A DNA stretch of 64,000 bases from Gordionus sp. m RMFG-2023 (lineage: Eukaryota; Nematomorpha; Gordioida; Chordodea; Parachordodidae), in assembly GCF_954871325.1 (NCBI RefSeq), contig NC_088777.1, forward strand, positions 22,731,366 through 22,795,365. The letters run 5' to 3'. The position numbers and the translations under genes are program-made. Shown here piece after piece: positions 37,346-51,600 of this stretch (within the stretch, counting starts at the first letter, position 1; the number at the start of each line of letters is the position of its first letter). The notes under the pieces are model-generated. The model worked only from the letters and a program-made list of their open reading frames with translations. It ran no database searches and had not been told where the DNA came from.

Positions 37346-38485
37346 TATATACTGGAATGGGTATTCTACTAGTTTTAAAGTTATGATTATGTAAAATGAC
37401 CAAAATGGTCCGATTTCTCACTTAAAACAGCATTTCATCCTATATTTCTTTTAAATAATTTTAGTTAAAGCCATAAGGAGGATTATTCATCGCTAAATGT
37501 ATATTGTGAAAATTAATTAATTTAATTAAAAAAATAAAGAAATTAGAGAAATTCAGTAAAATTTGTTCGATTTCAATATTCTTAATTTTCTACTTTTTTT
37601 TCTCTTCTCTGAGAATAGAATCTTTTAGACATATTGTTAAATGACAAAACTGAAAAACGGTTATCTTATCAGTCCAGACGCAGAGTTGAACAATACTAAC
37701 ATATTTTAATATATAAATTTTTAAAATCATTTTTAAAAAGGGATTCAACTTTTATAAAAAAGCGTATTTCGAAAAAAAATTTAAAAATTGATAAATACAT
37801 AATTTCAAATTTTATGAAAAATAATTAAATACAAGTGGTTTAAGTAGGAAGAAATAAATAAGGTGTCACGATCAACTTTCGATTATAATTTACAGATAAT
37901 AAAAGATAAATATCATTATAAATTCATTTTAGGCTTCAAATTAGGCGTTAGACGATATGAGTTCTTAAATGGTCATAAAATTGCAAAATACTTAACATTA
38001 AAATTTTTTAAAATAATTTAATTAAGAAATATGATTATAAATCTCTAGCTTTAACATTTGAAAGCAAGTTACAATTCGGGTCAATTTTATAGACCCAATT
38101 GTTATATTAAATTCTTGATTTATAACATCCAATATTATAATGTTTATATAAATTTTGAAGCAACAATTTAAAATATAAATGGTGTTGCCAATTCCTTTTA
38201 TAAATTTTTTATGAATAGGGGAACAAAATCAAAATAAATATTGTCACAATGAATGGTTTTTTTTGTTATACTATTTTTATGTTAAAAGTTGTTTTAGCTC
38301 TTAATAATTTTTCTTTAATAATTTTTATTTTGTCAGCTATAAAAATCATATTCTTTTGTATCACTTTTATTTTTTATTTCAGTCGTTTAATATTTAACAT
38401 GTGTCTATCTGAAATTTAAGTTTCTAAATACTCTCACCTTTATTTATAATATATTTTTCTTATTTTGAATAAACATATATATTCG

Positions 38486-39656
38486 ATGTATAGAATATTG
38501 GTTTTTATCTTTCAATTGTCTCTTATCTTCGTCCATCACTCCTTTTCACTCAGAACTATTTTAAATAGAGCTCATTATGACACCCTTAATAAAGATCAAT
38601 GGTTATTAGCAAGATACGATAATGATAGAAAACCCATGAACTATTTACAAAGATCCGAGAGCACTCAAAGGGTGACGAAAAATGGTCGAAGCAACATTCA
38701 AATTTACAAAGAAGAACTTCAGAGACTAAATTCGATTCCTCGTAATGTTAATACTCAAAAAAAGTCTAGAATTAATCAAGAGAATGAAATAATTGAACAT
38801 ATTTCGATTGCCAAGGTCCCTTTACCTTCGGAAACTTTACAAAAAACTTCTAATTTATATTCGCACAAAAGACATAATTGGTTAAAACCTTTGTTAAATA
38901 TAAAATCAAAATTTGGGAGTGGCCATAATAAAATAAAGCAATCGACAACTCCGATAAACAAGGATCAACATGTAGTTACAGATGAAGTCCTAGATAATTT
39001 TATCTTAACTAAAGAGTTTGAAAAAATGCCCAAAGAACATTACATTAAATATGAATTGAACCAAATTGGTATCGATAATGACAATGCCAAAAAAGATATA
39101 ATAGTTATTGATGATAAAAATAATAAAACTTTGAAGAGTTATATTAATACTTTGCACACCTATTTTAAAAAAGAAACACACGATATCCAGCCTGAACTCT
39201 ATAAAATTCAAAATAAATTTCCTGTTGTCCAGAGAACTATTTCTACTACTAGTAGCTCGTTATACAAATACAAATTAAAAGTTATCAAAAATAATGGTTT
39301 TAATTTAGATTATGGTATAAAAAAAATCCCAAATAGTTTTGAAAAAGTTAGATATATTTTGAGAGGACTATTTTATAAACCAGAAGTATCTTACCACACA
39401 TTTAACGCAAATAATTCAATTATTTTGCCAGAAATTGAATACATTAAAAACAACACAGGTAGGAGTCTTACGGATCTATCAAATAATGATAACCTATTTT
39501 TAAATTCGATGACATCACCCACATTTGATGAGCAAATACCTGCTACTAAATCATCAAATACATTGATAAAAGAAATTAATATGTTAGCCGTAAACACTAT
39601 ATTGCAGGAGATTTTATCTCAATCGCTATTCAACCCTTATTTAAAATTGAGGAAAG
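38486..39656 (+). CDS. Peroxidase-like gene, exon 1: signal peptide and long N-terminal region
   Basis: About 390 codons from ATG 38486; an in-frame TTG lies a little upstream but the ATG is preferred. Residues 1-~22 form a hydrophobic signal peptide. The remainder is basic, Asn/Lys-rich and has no recognised domain. It is spliced at AAAG|GTTAAT; the next exon (39732-39837) completes Asp and continues GLDFFPFKYFGQ. A propeptide or an intrinsically disordered extension is possible. Low codon complexity makes homology hard to judge by eye. Confidence 0.75.
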
Positions 39657-42600
39657 GTTAATTAACTCCATATTATAAATTGCCAATTATGTGATATATC
39701 ATGTTAATAATATTAATCAATTTATAATTAGACGGTCTGGATTTCTTTCCATTCAAATATTTTGGCCAAGATAAGTTAATTTACATCATAGAATTATCCA
39801 AATTACTGACGAAAACGACGTTATCCCTTATTCAAAAGTAGCCAATTTTTTTATATTCATTTCTTTCACATTATACGCTTACCATTGAAAAAAAATTTGT
39901 GAAATTAATCCCTTTTGTCTAAATGTTTTTTATAAAATATTATTTAATAATTAATATCTAATTTATGAATTATTATTAAACCTTGTTAAATAGCTTCCGA
40001 CCGGAAGAAACGCTTCCATTTATTAAAAAGTTAAACGGCATGGATTTGAGTCTGTCCTTAAAAGAAATATGCCCTATCCCTTCTATCAAATATGCATGTA
40101 AACCGGAAAAATATAGGACACATGGAGGTTTCTGTAATAATCCACTTTTTCCTGTTATAGGAACTGCATATTTACCTATGAGGAGAATTCTGATTCCCCA
40201 ATATAGCAATCGTAAGCTTTGTATCACAAATAAAAATATACAATACTTAACTCTTTTTTTAAAATTTATCTTCATCTTTTTACTTGTTTTACAATATGAA
40301 TATGTCCGTTTGGTAATTTTTTACAGACTTAATATGTTTATGTATGTTTGACTAACTAATTCAAAATGCATCGAAAACAAAATATATCATAAAATTTAAT
40401 TAATATTAAAATAAAGTTGTCGATTCGATCAAAATGAGTATTAATAAACATCGCCATTTACCTTATTCCGATGTAATAGCCGCGAATCTATTCCATGGAC
40501 CACCGCGGATCATGTTGAATGAAAAGCTAACTTCATTAACTTTCTACTATTTGCATTTTATTTTGGATGACATTTTGATTTTGCCCTACAATGAAGGTAT
40601 AATGTTATTTTTTGGAAATTTTTATGATTGTTATATCTATATGAATGATATTGGAAATCATTATTGATTCGAAAATACAATTTAAATTTAAAAATTCAAA
40701 TAAAAGATTGTTCCTCTACATCTCTTTTTAACAACAAACCAAGTCACATTCCTCGTTCTCAATGTTTGGATCAACTTAGATCTTTTCCTGGAATAACTAT
40801 GGGATGTAAATTAGGTATTTTTTCAAAATCCCAATAAATATTTGAATTAAAAATTAAAATTTTGTTCACAAAAAGATAATAAATAAGGCTACTAAAAAGA
40901 ATTTAGAAGAAAGACATATTTTACTATTTAATTTTATATTCAAGGTGCTAGACAACAGATAAATCTAGCGTCTTCATTTATAGACGGAAGCATGATTTAC
41001 GGAACTACAGAAGAAAAATCTTTGTCTTTGAGAATTTTTGAAAACGGTTTAAATATTATATACGATAATATGAATTATATTATATAGGCAAATTAAAGAC
41101 CACCCCTGACAATTTTTCATTAATATCAATAAATTTGTGGCCTTTACAGAATTCCAATTTCTCATTTAGATGTGATGTTGAAAAATATGCAACTGGATGT
41201 CTATTTTCAGGTAAAATAATAGAATATTATCCATTTTATTTTTCTTGAATCTTTTTATTATTAAATTTATAAAAATATTGCATTTAAAAAGGGAGAGAAA
41301 GAGTAAATGAAAATACTATGTTGACTTTTATATATACCGCTTTCGTCAAGTTCCACAATTACATATGTGAGGAGTTGATTCTCATAAATTACTATTGGGA
41401 TGATGAGACCTTATACCAGGAGGCAAGAAAAATTATAGGTAATAATTGGGTTTATTTATTATATAATGTAGTATTTATTAAAAATATGTGCTTTTGATGT
41501 AATAGAACAATGAGAGTTAAACAATTGGTTAGATATTCTTAAATTCACTTTATATCACATTATTTATATTTGTCTTAGCTTTTATGAACTCAGTTTCTTA
41601 AATTTTATATACATAATGGAAAATTTAGATGGTCATTAATCAAATATTATGCAAAAATATTAATGGTTTGGCTTAAATTAAATTTATCTAATATAGACCT
41701 AGCAGAAATAATCTTCAATAAATTTTCTGATATATTTTTATAAACAAACCATCAACATTTAAGGAGCTATTTTGCAACACATTACTTATGATGAATTGTT
41801 ACCTTTATTCTTAAATCCTCACACGATAGAAGAAAATGGACTAAAACTAAATCCGCAAAACAATTATTTTGAAGGTTAAAATATTTTTAAATAGAAATTT
41901 TTACAAAAAATAAACAATTAAATTTCAATTTATTGGAATGATCTGTGAAAATAAACTTTAACCATGTTTCCCTGATTTCCCTATGGGGGGGGGCACTATT
42001 AGGCGGATTTTTCACCATAGAATTTATTCGAGGTATTTAGGTCCCACTTATTGTAGGCTTTGGTTATATTATATTTTTAAAAAAATAATTGGGTATCATT
42101 TATTTTTTTATAAAACTTTTTTCTAAAGATTTTGTTACTTGTCATTATTTAAAAGGTGAACTTTCACTAACAAATTCTTCTTTATAGTGTTATATTTTAT
42201 GTATTTTTGGAGGAGGGAGGGTTGGGTGGGGGATGTGGGGCGAAATGTGGGGGGGGGGGAGTATTTTTTATTAGCTTAAAATGTTATTTACGAGAATACG
42301 CAAATTTTCTATGGAGAAAAAGTCCCCTTAAAAAAATACCAACTTGTTAACTATTTGATATTTGTAAATAAAGAGGGTTTAATCGATCGAACCACGAAAA
42401 CCGAAACAAACCTCAAACATATATTATTTATTTTATGAACCTAGCCCGCGAAATAAATCTTTATAAAAAAACTATAAGGTGAACCAAACCATTAAATATT
42501 TTTTTCCCCTTTTTAGCTTTCACCTTTTCTGGTGGTAAGCTCCTTCAACATCTCTCTTCACTTTATGTTATTCATACAATCGCTTTTATCTAATTTATAC

Positions 42601-45600
42601 TTTTTTATATTGGCTCTAACTTTATGGCCAAATTGAAGTTTTGGTCTTCCTCTTTTACATTTGCCCATCACTTCCAAACTCTCAACCTTATTTCCTATGT
42701 AGTTCATAGGCCTTCTCATTGTGTGCCCATACTACCTAAGTTTGTTTACTATTCTTGTACTGTGCACTTTATCCTTTCTTGTTACACCAGCAATCATCCT
42801 CAGCTGTCTCATTTCCATAGTTTGTAGACTTCTCTCGTCTGATTCCTTGGTTGGCCATGTTTCCGAACTATATAGAATAGTTGGTAGTACTATGGAACTG
42901 TAAATTTTTCCTTTTAATTTGTGTGGATTATTTTATCATATAGCACTCCAGATAAAGATCTCCACTTTAACCACCCTTGATTAATTTTACTTTTTATCTC
43001 TTTTTCTATTGTGCCGTTTGTTTGTATAGTGGAGCTCAAATATTTGCAGCTTTCAATTGCCGATATCTGCCATTCATTTATATCAATACTCTCTGTTTCA
43101 TTTCCTCCTATCACCATATATTCCGTCTTTTCTCTATTTACTTTTAGTCCGTGCTTTTCTAGGATATTTATCCAACTCACTAATCTTTCTTTCATTTCAT
43201 CCTTGGATTCGGCAAGTATCACAACATCGTCTGCAAATATCATATTCCACGGGACTGTTTGAGGTATAGACTCGGCTATTGTGAAGCCTGCTGAAGTACC
43301 TGTTGTGCTACGGACCATTGTTATATGGCCCATATACATATTCTGTATTATTCTTATATATTTTTCGGGAACCTTTTTGTGACGTAGAGCCCACCAGATA
43401 AGTTTTCTTGGGATTATCGAAGGCCTTTTCTAGATCGCGAAAGACCATGTGTAGCTTTTTGTTCTTTTCCCTGTATTTTTCACTCATTTGCCTAATTGCG
43501 TGGATTGCATCAATTGTCAATTGTTGATCTTATAGGCATAAAGCCAAACTGAGTCTCTCCTATTTCGATTATGTCTCTTAACCTTTTTCCTATTATTTTT
43601 TCGTAGAGTTTAAGACAGTGTGACATTAGTTTTATGTCCCTGTAATTTTGACAATTGTGTTAAGTGGATCCCCTTTATTTTTGAAGATAGGAACTAGATA
43701 GATAGCTCTGCCTCCATTTTTGAGGAATCTCCTTTCCCAGTATTTTATTGTACAGATTTGTGAGGAGATGTATTCCATCATCTCCTATTGCTTTAAGGCT
43801 TTGTATTGGAATATCATCTGGACCCCTAGCTTTTTTGTTTTTCATATGCTTGAGGCATGTGATTATTTCTTGTTCTGTTATTGGTTGTCAAGGTTTTGAC
43901 ATGGGGAGTGTTCATCTAGATATAGTATTTGGGGATTAAAGTTGAGAAGTTGAAAATATTCTTTCCATCTATTCATTATTTCTTCCTTTATTATTAATTT
44001 CCCGTCCTTATTTTTGAAGGGGAGTATATCTACATCGATTGCAATACAAAAATATTAAATAATACGGATGCAACTACAATTGCGGAAATCGTATACATCT
44101 ATCATGTAGTTCAACATTCACAGAGCTATATCATCACAATGCGGGTCGAATCTTTTTCTCATGATATTTAACGACTCCATATAAGTGCAAACCTTACTTG
44201 TGGCAGAACAAAAATGAGCAAGGCTATCACAAGTGTTTTAGTACCTGAATCCTAGAGGTCAATTCTAGACGATTTGAAAGATGGACATCCATAATCCATA
44301 TGCAATTCCAACAGATGCATCTAATAAGGGAAATATTAAAACATATCCCCCTTCGCTATTTCAACAAGAATAAGAACATTTCAATAAAACTGTTAAAATT
44401 TTTTCCTCGGATATTGAAAAATCCAACAATGTTGCTAGCCACATAATGGTAAAAATAGCTGATTCAGGGTTATCAATGATTTGCATGTCAGCTTTCTGCG
44501 CTGATAATGCCTCTGTAAATTTTGGCAAAAACCAAAGTTACTGAATTGAGGCAGCCTAATAATGAATTAATACCAATTGACTGTATATGCCATATACTAC
44601 ATAATTCTTCCAAGAAGGTAATGGTACTATCTGTGGATGTCGAAATAATTGTGATGAAATGTTTTAACGAATTTAGTTTATCAACTAAAAGAGTTAATGA
44701 ATTAAAAGAATTGGTGAAGTGGTAAAGATTCACAAAATCATGCTGCAGCTCTGTTCATCTCTACAGTTAAAAATTGATAATAGGTTTATGGCGCTATTGC
44801 TAAAAATATTATATTAAAATGTTCAAATAATATTATAATTAATACATTTTTAAATGAAGCAGATATTTTTATTAAAACAATTTTAGAATATTTACAATCA
44901 AAATTTGATTTTAATAACTCTATTTACAAATGTATAAATATTATGACCTTGGAACAGAAACTATCAATTGATGGTTTTTTAATTTAATAAATATGTTAAA
45001 AATACCGAAAAGACATTGATGTCTTATTTGAGGAGATTGTAATTCTCTCTTTTTTTATGATTCGCCAAAATATTTAAAGTTAGATGGTCTAAAAGCAGAG
45101 GAGAAATGGGTAGAATTCTTTCGTAATAACGATAAATCCCCATGCTTGGAAAAAATATGCGAGTATGTCTTCTCCTTACCTCATTCTAATGCCTCATCCG
45201 AGCGCATTTTTAGCCTGATGAGGACTGCCTGGATAAATGAGAGAAATCGGATTGTTTTAACAACATTAGAGGCCGAGCTAATGGTTAAACAAATATATAA
45301 TATGTCATGCCAGGAATTTTATAAATATCTCAATAACGACGGTAAACATTTAGTTCTATTATTTAAATCTCAAATAAAATATAATTAAGTTTTAGCAATG
45401 GCGCTATAAAATTTATTGTCAATTATTTACTGTAAAGATGAACACATCTGCAGCATAATTTGGTGAATCTTTGTTAAGATTCTTCTGATTGCAACTACAC
45501 ATTAACAGCATTTAGTAGATTTCCTACATGAATCATTCCTAAATATACCTCTGCCATTCATTATTGGGAAAAAATTTTCAAAATGTTAGATCAGCTTTTA

Positions 45601-48600
45601 TCATCTTTATTTAAGAAATATTTTTTTAAAGGTTTATAAAATTTTAAAATTCTATCGATGGCGGATATTAGGAACATATCCCAACCAACATTGTGCTGAC
45701 TCAATTCTGTAAATACACTCTGTTTTTACCAAATTCACTGAGGCATTATCAGATCATAAAGCTGACATGCAATTTTTTGATAATCTCGAATCTGCTATAT
45801 TTACCATTATGTCTTTGGATTTTTCATTATTTGAGGGAAAAAAATTTAATAGTTTTATTGAAACGACCTTAATTTTGTTGAAATAGCTAAGGATCAAGGG
45901 AAATATTTTAATATTTCCCTTATTATATGCATCTGTTAGAATTGCATATGTATGCCCATCTTTCAAATCGTCAAGATTTGACCTCCTGGATTTAGGTCCT
46001 AAAACATTGATGATAGCCTTGCTCATTTCTACAAGTATAGTTTTCATTTATATTAGTGTTGCACTACAGGATAAGTGATTAAAATTGCCGCAACTGTAGT
46101 TACATCTGTATTATTTCTTATTTTTGGAGTACCTTATTCTATATTTAAACGTGATAGGTGATAATTAAGCGCCTATCCCCATAATGTTATGTACACACAC
46201 GGTAGATTTCCAATTGCGGTCGTTTTGCGGTACATTCACATAAAATATATTTTTAATTGTAAAATTAAAATTGATTTTTTTAATAAAATTTTATCTTGTT
46301 TACATTCTTTATATTTAAAAAAGATCTTTGGTTTTTTTTATAAATTAATATATTCTAATAAATCAAGACGTATTTTATTTTGAAAAATAGTTACCGACTT
46401 TGTATTTATATAAACTAATTATAAAAATAATAGGCGAATCAGCAAAATTTTTTTTTAGCAATTTTTATATTTCTAACGCAATTTTTATATTCGCATAATA
46501 CCAAATTTCTCCCGCAATTTAAAAATTTTGACCTGGCAACTCTGTTTGTACCTCTTCATTCCACCATTATAGTTCTTTGTAGGATTTGTTACCTCCCCTT
46601 GTCATGCCTAGTGTCAATTTAGCAGTGTCTATTAATCTGAATGAAAGGTCTGTCCACATTTTTTCACTGACTTGTGAGGAATCTATTATTTCAATGTTTG
46701 CATTGATTGCAAAGGCATCTGTCATTGTTTTTAATTTACCCCATTTGACGCATGGTTCAAGTTTTATCTTATTTTCAGTGGATTTATTTGAGATGTGTAA
46801 ATCCATGACTAGTACTTGTTGCGCGGCTCTATCTTCTCCGATGACTTTGCAGTCTATTACATCTTTTTATCTTCTGTGAGAGATTAACATGTAATCTATC
46901 TGTGTTTTCCTTGTACCACTTTCATATGTTATTAAATGACTGACTTTTTTCCTAGTAGGTGTTGGTTAAGGCAAGGTCGAAGGCTTGCACAAATTTCAGT
47001 ACGTGCTCTCCTTCATCATTTCTTTCTCCATATCCAAAACCACCATGATGCCTTTTGTAGCTGTCTCTTGCTTTTCCCACATGCGCATTTAAATCACCAC
47101 CTATTATTTCTAGGTCATCCCTAGGGATTTCCATTACAGCTTCATCAACGATAGATCTAAAGTCATCTTTCTCCTCTTCTTTGCAACCCGTTTGAGGAGT
47201 ACTGAAAGGATGTGTAGTATTGATTGACCAATGCAGAGTTTTACTATTTAACTTCTACCACTGAGGAGGTTAGATCTTGACTGAGGATAATGCCGACACC
47301 GTTCCTATTGCTAGGAATTCCATTATAGTACAATTTACACCCATATCCAATCATTAAAGTCTTCTGACCTTTCCATTTCGTATCTTGTACAACTTTTCTC
47401 TTGTTCAAAATTTTGCCAATTCTCTCTTCTTACCTTTAAGTGTACCAATATTCAAACTTGCTAACCTTGTCTTCTTTGCTTTGACCTTTATTTTACTTTT
47501 CACAGGATGGAGGTCTACATCCTGCGCGTCGCTTGGAGGGAACGCCCTAGCTTTCATATTTCTATTTTTGTATTTCCTTCATTTTTGTTTATTGGACAAA
47601 TATCCTTAGCACCCGGCTGTCCAGGCCTGTCGGTGACCGGGGTGTCATCTCTAAGCTCCTAAATTCATCTTACCATATGTCTTTACACATCAGTCATCGA
47701 AGAAAAACCTGAAAATTTTTATGTTCCTTACCAGGATTGAACCTGGGATTTTCTGTTCCAAGCCTACATTATAACCCACTAGGCCACCCCGGCGATCCAT
47801 TATAGACAATAATACCGGTTTAAAATAGTTAAGAATATTTATTTTAGGCGTTATTATATTAATCGTTTTCATAAAGAATAAGACTGAGATATATTTTTGA
47901 ATCAGACGCATACGTAGCAGGGTTGGGACAATCACCCCCCTTAAAACCAAAAAGTTTAGATGCCGACTAAAATGTTTTTCGAAAGTATACTTATTCCTAC
48001 CCTTTATTGCATATACATTTCAATTCATATTTATCACACTCACAGTAGAAGAAAATGCGCTACTAATTAATCTATGAATTAATATCAATTTCTGATTTTC
48101 CATAGTGTTATATTTATCTACCATTTTAAAATTTCTTACCAAATCATTTGTGACCATTTCACTTTCAAAAAAATGACATCGATTTGATTGAGACAATGAG
48201 AATATCTGAAAGCATTATATTAGAACTTAAGAAAATTAGGGCAAATTTTATATCTAAAGCAGAGCTCTATGAATTTAATATATGTCTACCTCGACTAGTA
48301 GCGGGGAAACCGGTCGTTCCAATTATAAGGTCAGTTGAAGAATACTATAAAATATCTCCTTCTTGGATTTTTATAATTCAAATAAATGAAGAGATCTTGA
48401 TTAATCAGGGTGTACTCCGAATCTATTTCAAATTTGACAAAGGAAAAGTTAAATATCTGGTAGATTTTTATTGTGATGTTAAAGTATCCCAAGATGCATT
48501 ACTACCTGAATGTAAATTATGGTAAAGGTTAAATATGGTTGATAATGTTCCAAAAAATGTTATTGATGCTTCGCATAATTTCAAACATATTTTAGACTAT

Positions 48601-51600
48601 TTTCTTAATATATAAAAATTATTATATATTTTAACAATTCTACTTATTAGTCCTTCAACCAGTGAAAAAACATTTTCTTCTTTAACAAGAATAAAAACCC
48701 TGAGAAGTAATGTTGCTGCTCTATTTGAACCGATTTAATATCTAACTTATTATTTTAGCTATTAAGCCTCGGTATTTCGTTAATAGATGTTCAAACCTTT
48801 ATGCCACCTAAGAGCAGAATCTTCAGACTGTTTGACGTCACTACTGTGAACTATTACTTCTGGATAGAATGGGTTAGCCCTTCTTAATATACATAGGGAG
48901 TTTACACCAAGCACTAATAAAATCATTGAAAAACGAACTCAATCCCAAAGAAAATTGAATTTAAATTATAAATTTATATGATTCTTAATTATATTTTTTC
49001 CTATCTTTTATACACCTTTTTTTTGGAATACTTGTAAGTTTTTATGCATGCAATAATTCTTTAGAATATTTTTTGGGTTTATCTATTTTTCCAACATTTT
49101 TTTAAAATATAATTTAAATTTATATATTAAATTTATATATTAAATTTTAAACGCTTAAAAAATTTATATTTTTTTTACAAAATTCTTTTCCAGACATTTA
49201 TTTTATAGTGATTCATACGTCGATCATATGCATTTAATATTTTATCATTCATATATTTAAATTTGTGTATTATAAATTGTCAATATTTTTAGTACTAGTC
49301 CTAATAAATTTCTGAAACTTAAAAAAAATTAAATATCCCCTCCCCCTCTCCTTCATAGTGAATTCCTACGTTTGCATATCAATTTTTTATTCATTTAATT
49401 TTATTTGTTATATTTATTTTATAAAAATTTTCGTAAAATAAAATTATTTGAGCACTATTAAAAAGCTAAATGAGTCTGTTTAAACATGTTATCAATATCG
49501 GTTAATCCCTTTTTTAAGAACAATTTCAAAACTTATCAAATCTATACGTTCTTTTTCGAATTACATTAAACCGAGTCTTTATGAACCTTACCCTGAACGG
49601 TATGAATTTATGAACCTAGACGAAAATCGAAACTATATAAAATTTTAATCCAAGTTCTTAAGGAACTCGAACCATCGAACAGAATATATATCAAAATGTC
49701 ACATTAAAGATAAAATTTCACTATTTTAACTTGAAATTATTAGTAAGAAAATATTTGAAACTGTTTTAAAAGAATATGATTTAGACATTGACTCTACCAC
49801 ATCAAATGTTCTCTCTGTATCTATCGCACCTTTTGCTTATTTATGGGGACCGAATATATTCAATACTACAATTGATGTTCAAGATGCCGAACTTGAAAAG
49901 CTTTCGAATAAGCAAAACATTCTAGTGAAGAAAAATTCAGATTCCATGGTGCTTAATGTATTTTTGAAAGACTTGTTAAATAAGGTATTATATATAATCT
50001 ATTTTATTTTTGTGGACTATCGTTTTAAAATCAATTTGACAATCTTTGCCCCCTCATGAGAAAGTGTAAAAATAATTTTAAATAATTGAAATATTTATGT
50101 CAAAAAATTTTTAATTCACTTTTTAAAACCAATAAAAACGTAGTTAAAAATTATCTGATTTTATTTAGGGGGGATCGGGTTAGGTTAACCCCAGGGCTTG
50201 GCAAACCACTTAAACTCATTTTAAAATTAAATACACAAGAAGGTTAAAATTTTATCCTAATATAGTTTATTAGTTTACCTCTATAGACCAAAAATTAAAG
50301 AAATAAAATTTTGGTGAAATAAAGATTTTTAAATGACAGAATTTTTATTAAAATATATAATATATAAATTTAATTTTATACCAAAGTTTAAACACTCTTC
50401 TATGGCTTGTTGGACAAAATTTTCACTTTTACAAAAAATAAAATTTAAAAAAAAGATTATATTCTTAAATTTTTTTATAAGGCCCTTTATAGAGTATAGT
50501 TTTATGTATATAATCATATATTATTTTTAATATTATCTAAAAAAAAGCAGGAGCCATAGTCAATTTTTTATTCGACTAACTCCAGTTTCATAATTAAATT
50601 CCCAAAATTTAAAATTTTCCTGCTAATTAAGAGGAGCTAGAGAGGCACATTAGTCCATTTCAATTTATTTCCTATCATCATGCAATTAATTTTTCCTCCG
50701 CGCCTTAGCGCCAATTTTTAATACGGCGACCCCTTGGCGTGAAAAATTTCTAAAATGCTATTTATTTGTATTTAATAGATACTTTTATATTTATAAATTT
50801 AATAGTTTATTGCACCATTCATTATATATTACATTATTGGCTACTACACTGAGCACTCATAAGCACTAATAAAGCACAAGATATTGACATAGATTTGAGA
50901 ATTAGTGCTGCTTCCAATTGTTCAGTAAACTTTTACATATTTTAGATAGAAAATTAAAATAACTACTGGATAATATCTAATGTGGATAAATCCTGTCTAC
51001 GCCAGAGTCTATGGTCGGAGAATACTCGACAGAAGTAAATGAAGTATGCAAGTGATAGAGATAAATTCTAACCATTCTTGAATGAATGTGACATGACAGC
51101 AGAGTCTATCTAAAGAAGGATGAAGAATTTAATTTTTAAAATACAATGAATATTTATTCCAGGCTTATAAAGAATAGCGCTTTGTGTAGAACCTTAGTTG
51201 TATACAGGGATCCACGAACCTGAACCGAACCATTAAACCGCTAAAAACCGGTATTTTTTATCGAACTTTTACTAGCCGAAACTGAACCGAACCACTAAAA
51301 TGCCTCTGAACCGGTTCGATTCTCATAATTATATGCTTATAAAATAATGTGTAAGTTATTACTACTTTATTGCAAAAATTTTAATTATATTCGAATTGTT
51401 TTAAAGATTATTATCAATCACATTTGATTGATAAGTATCAGTCATAATTTTTATGTATATTGCCATTTTACAACATTTTTTAAATATTTTAAGCTTATAA
51501 ATTATATGCCTAGAGAAAAATTAATTCCAATATATAAATTATTTACATATAGTATTATAAATGACACATCAAATCTGATATCATACTGGCAGTGCCGGCT

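Larger units (their letters stand above)
34770..38480. other. Intergenic stretch upstream of the peroxidase-like gene
   Basis: No coding region is supported. It contains a CCCGG-motif cluster at about 36680-36910 and a MITE remnant at 37018-37345. The region just before 38486 should hold the promoter and 5' untranslated region of the peroxidase-like gene, but nothing specific stands out. Confidence 0.4.

Noticed and set aside
42624-43262. Several + strand open frames of 60-83 codons
   Set aside because: They are shadows of the minus-strand LINE reverse transcriptase, whose motifs are clear.
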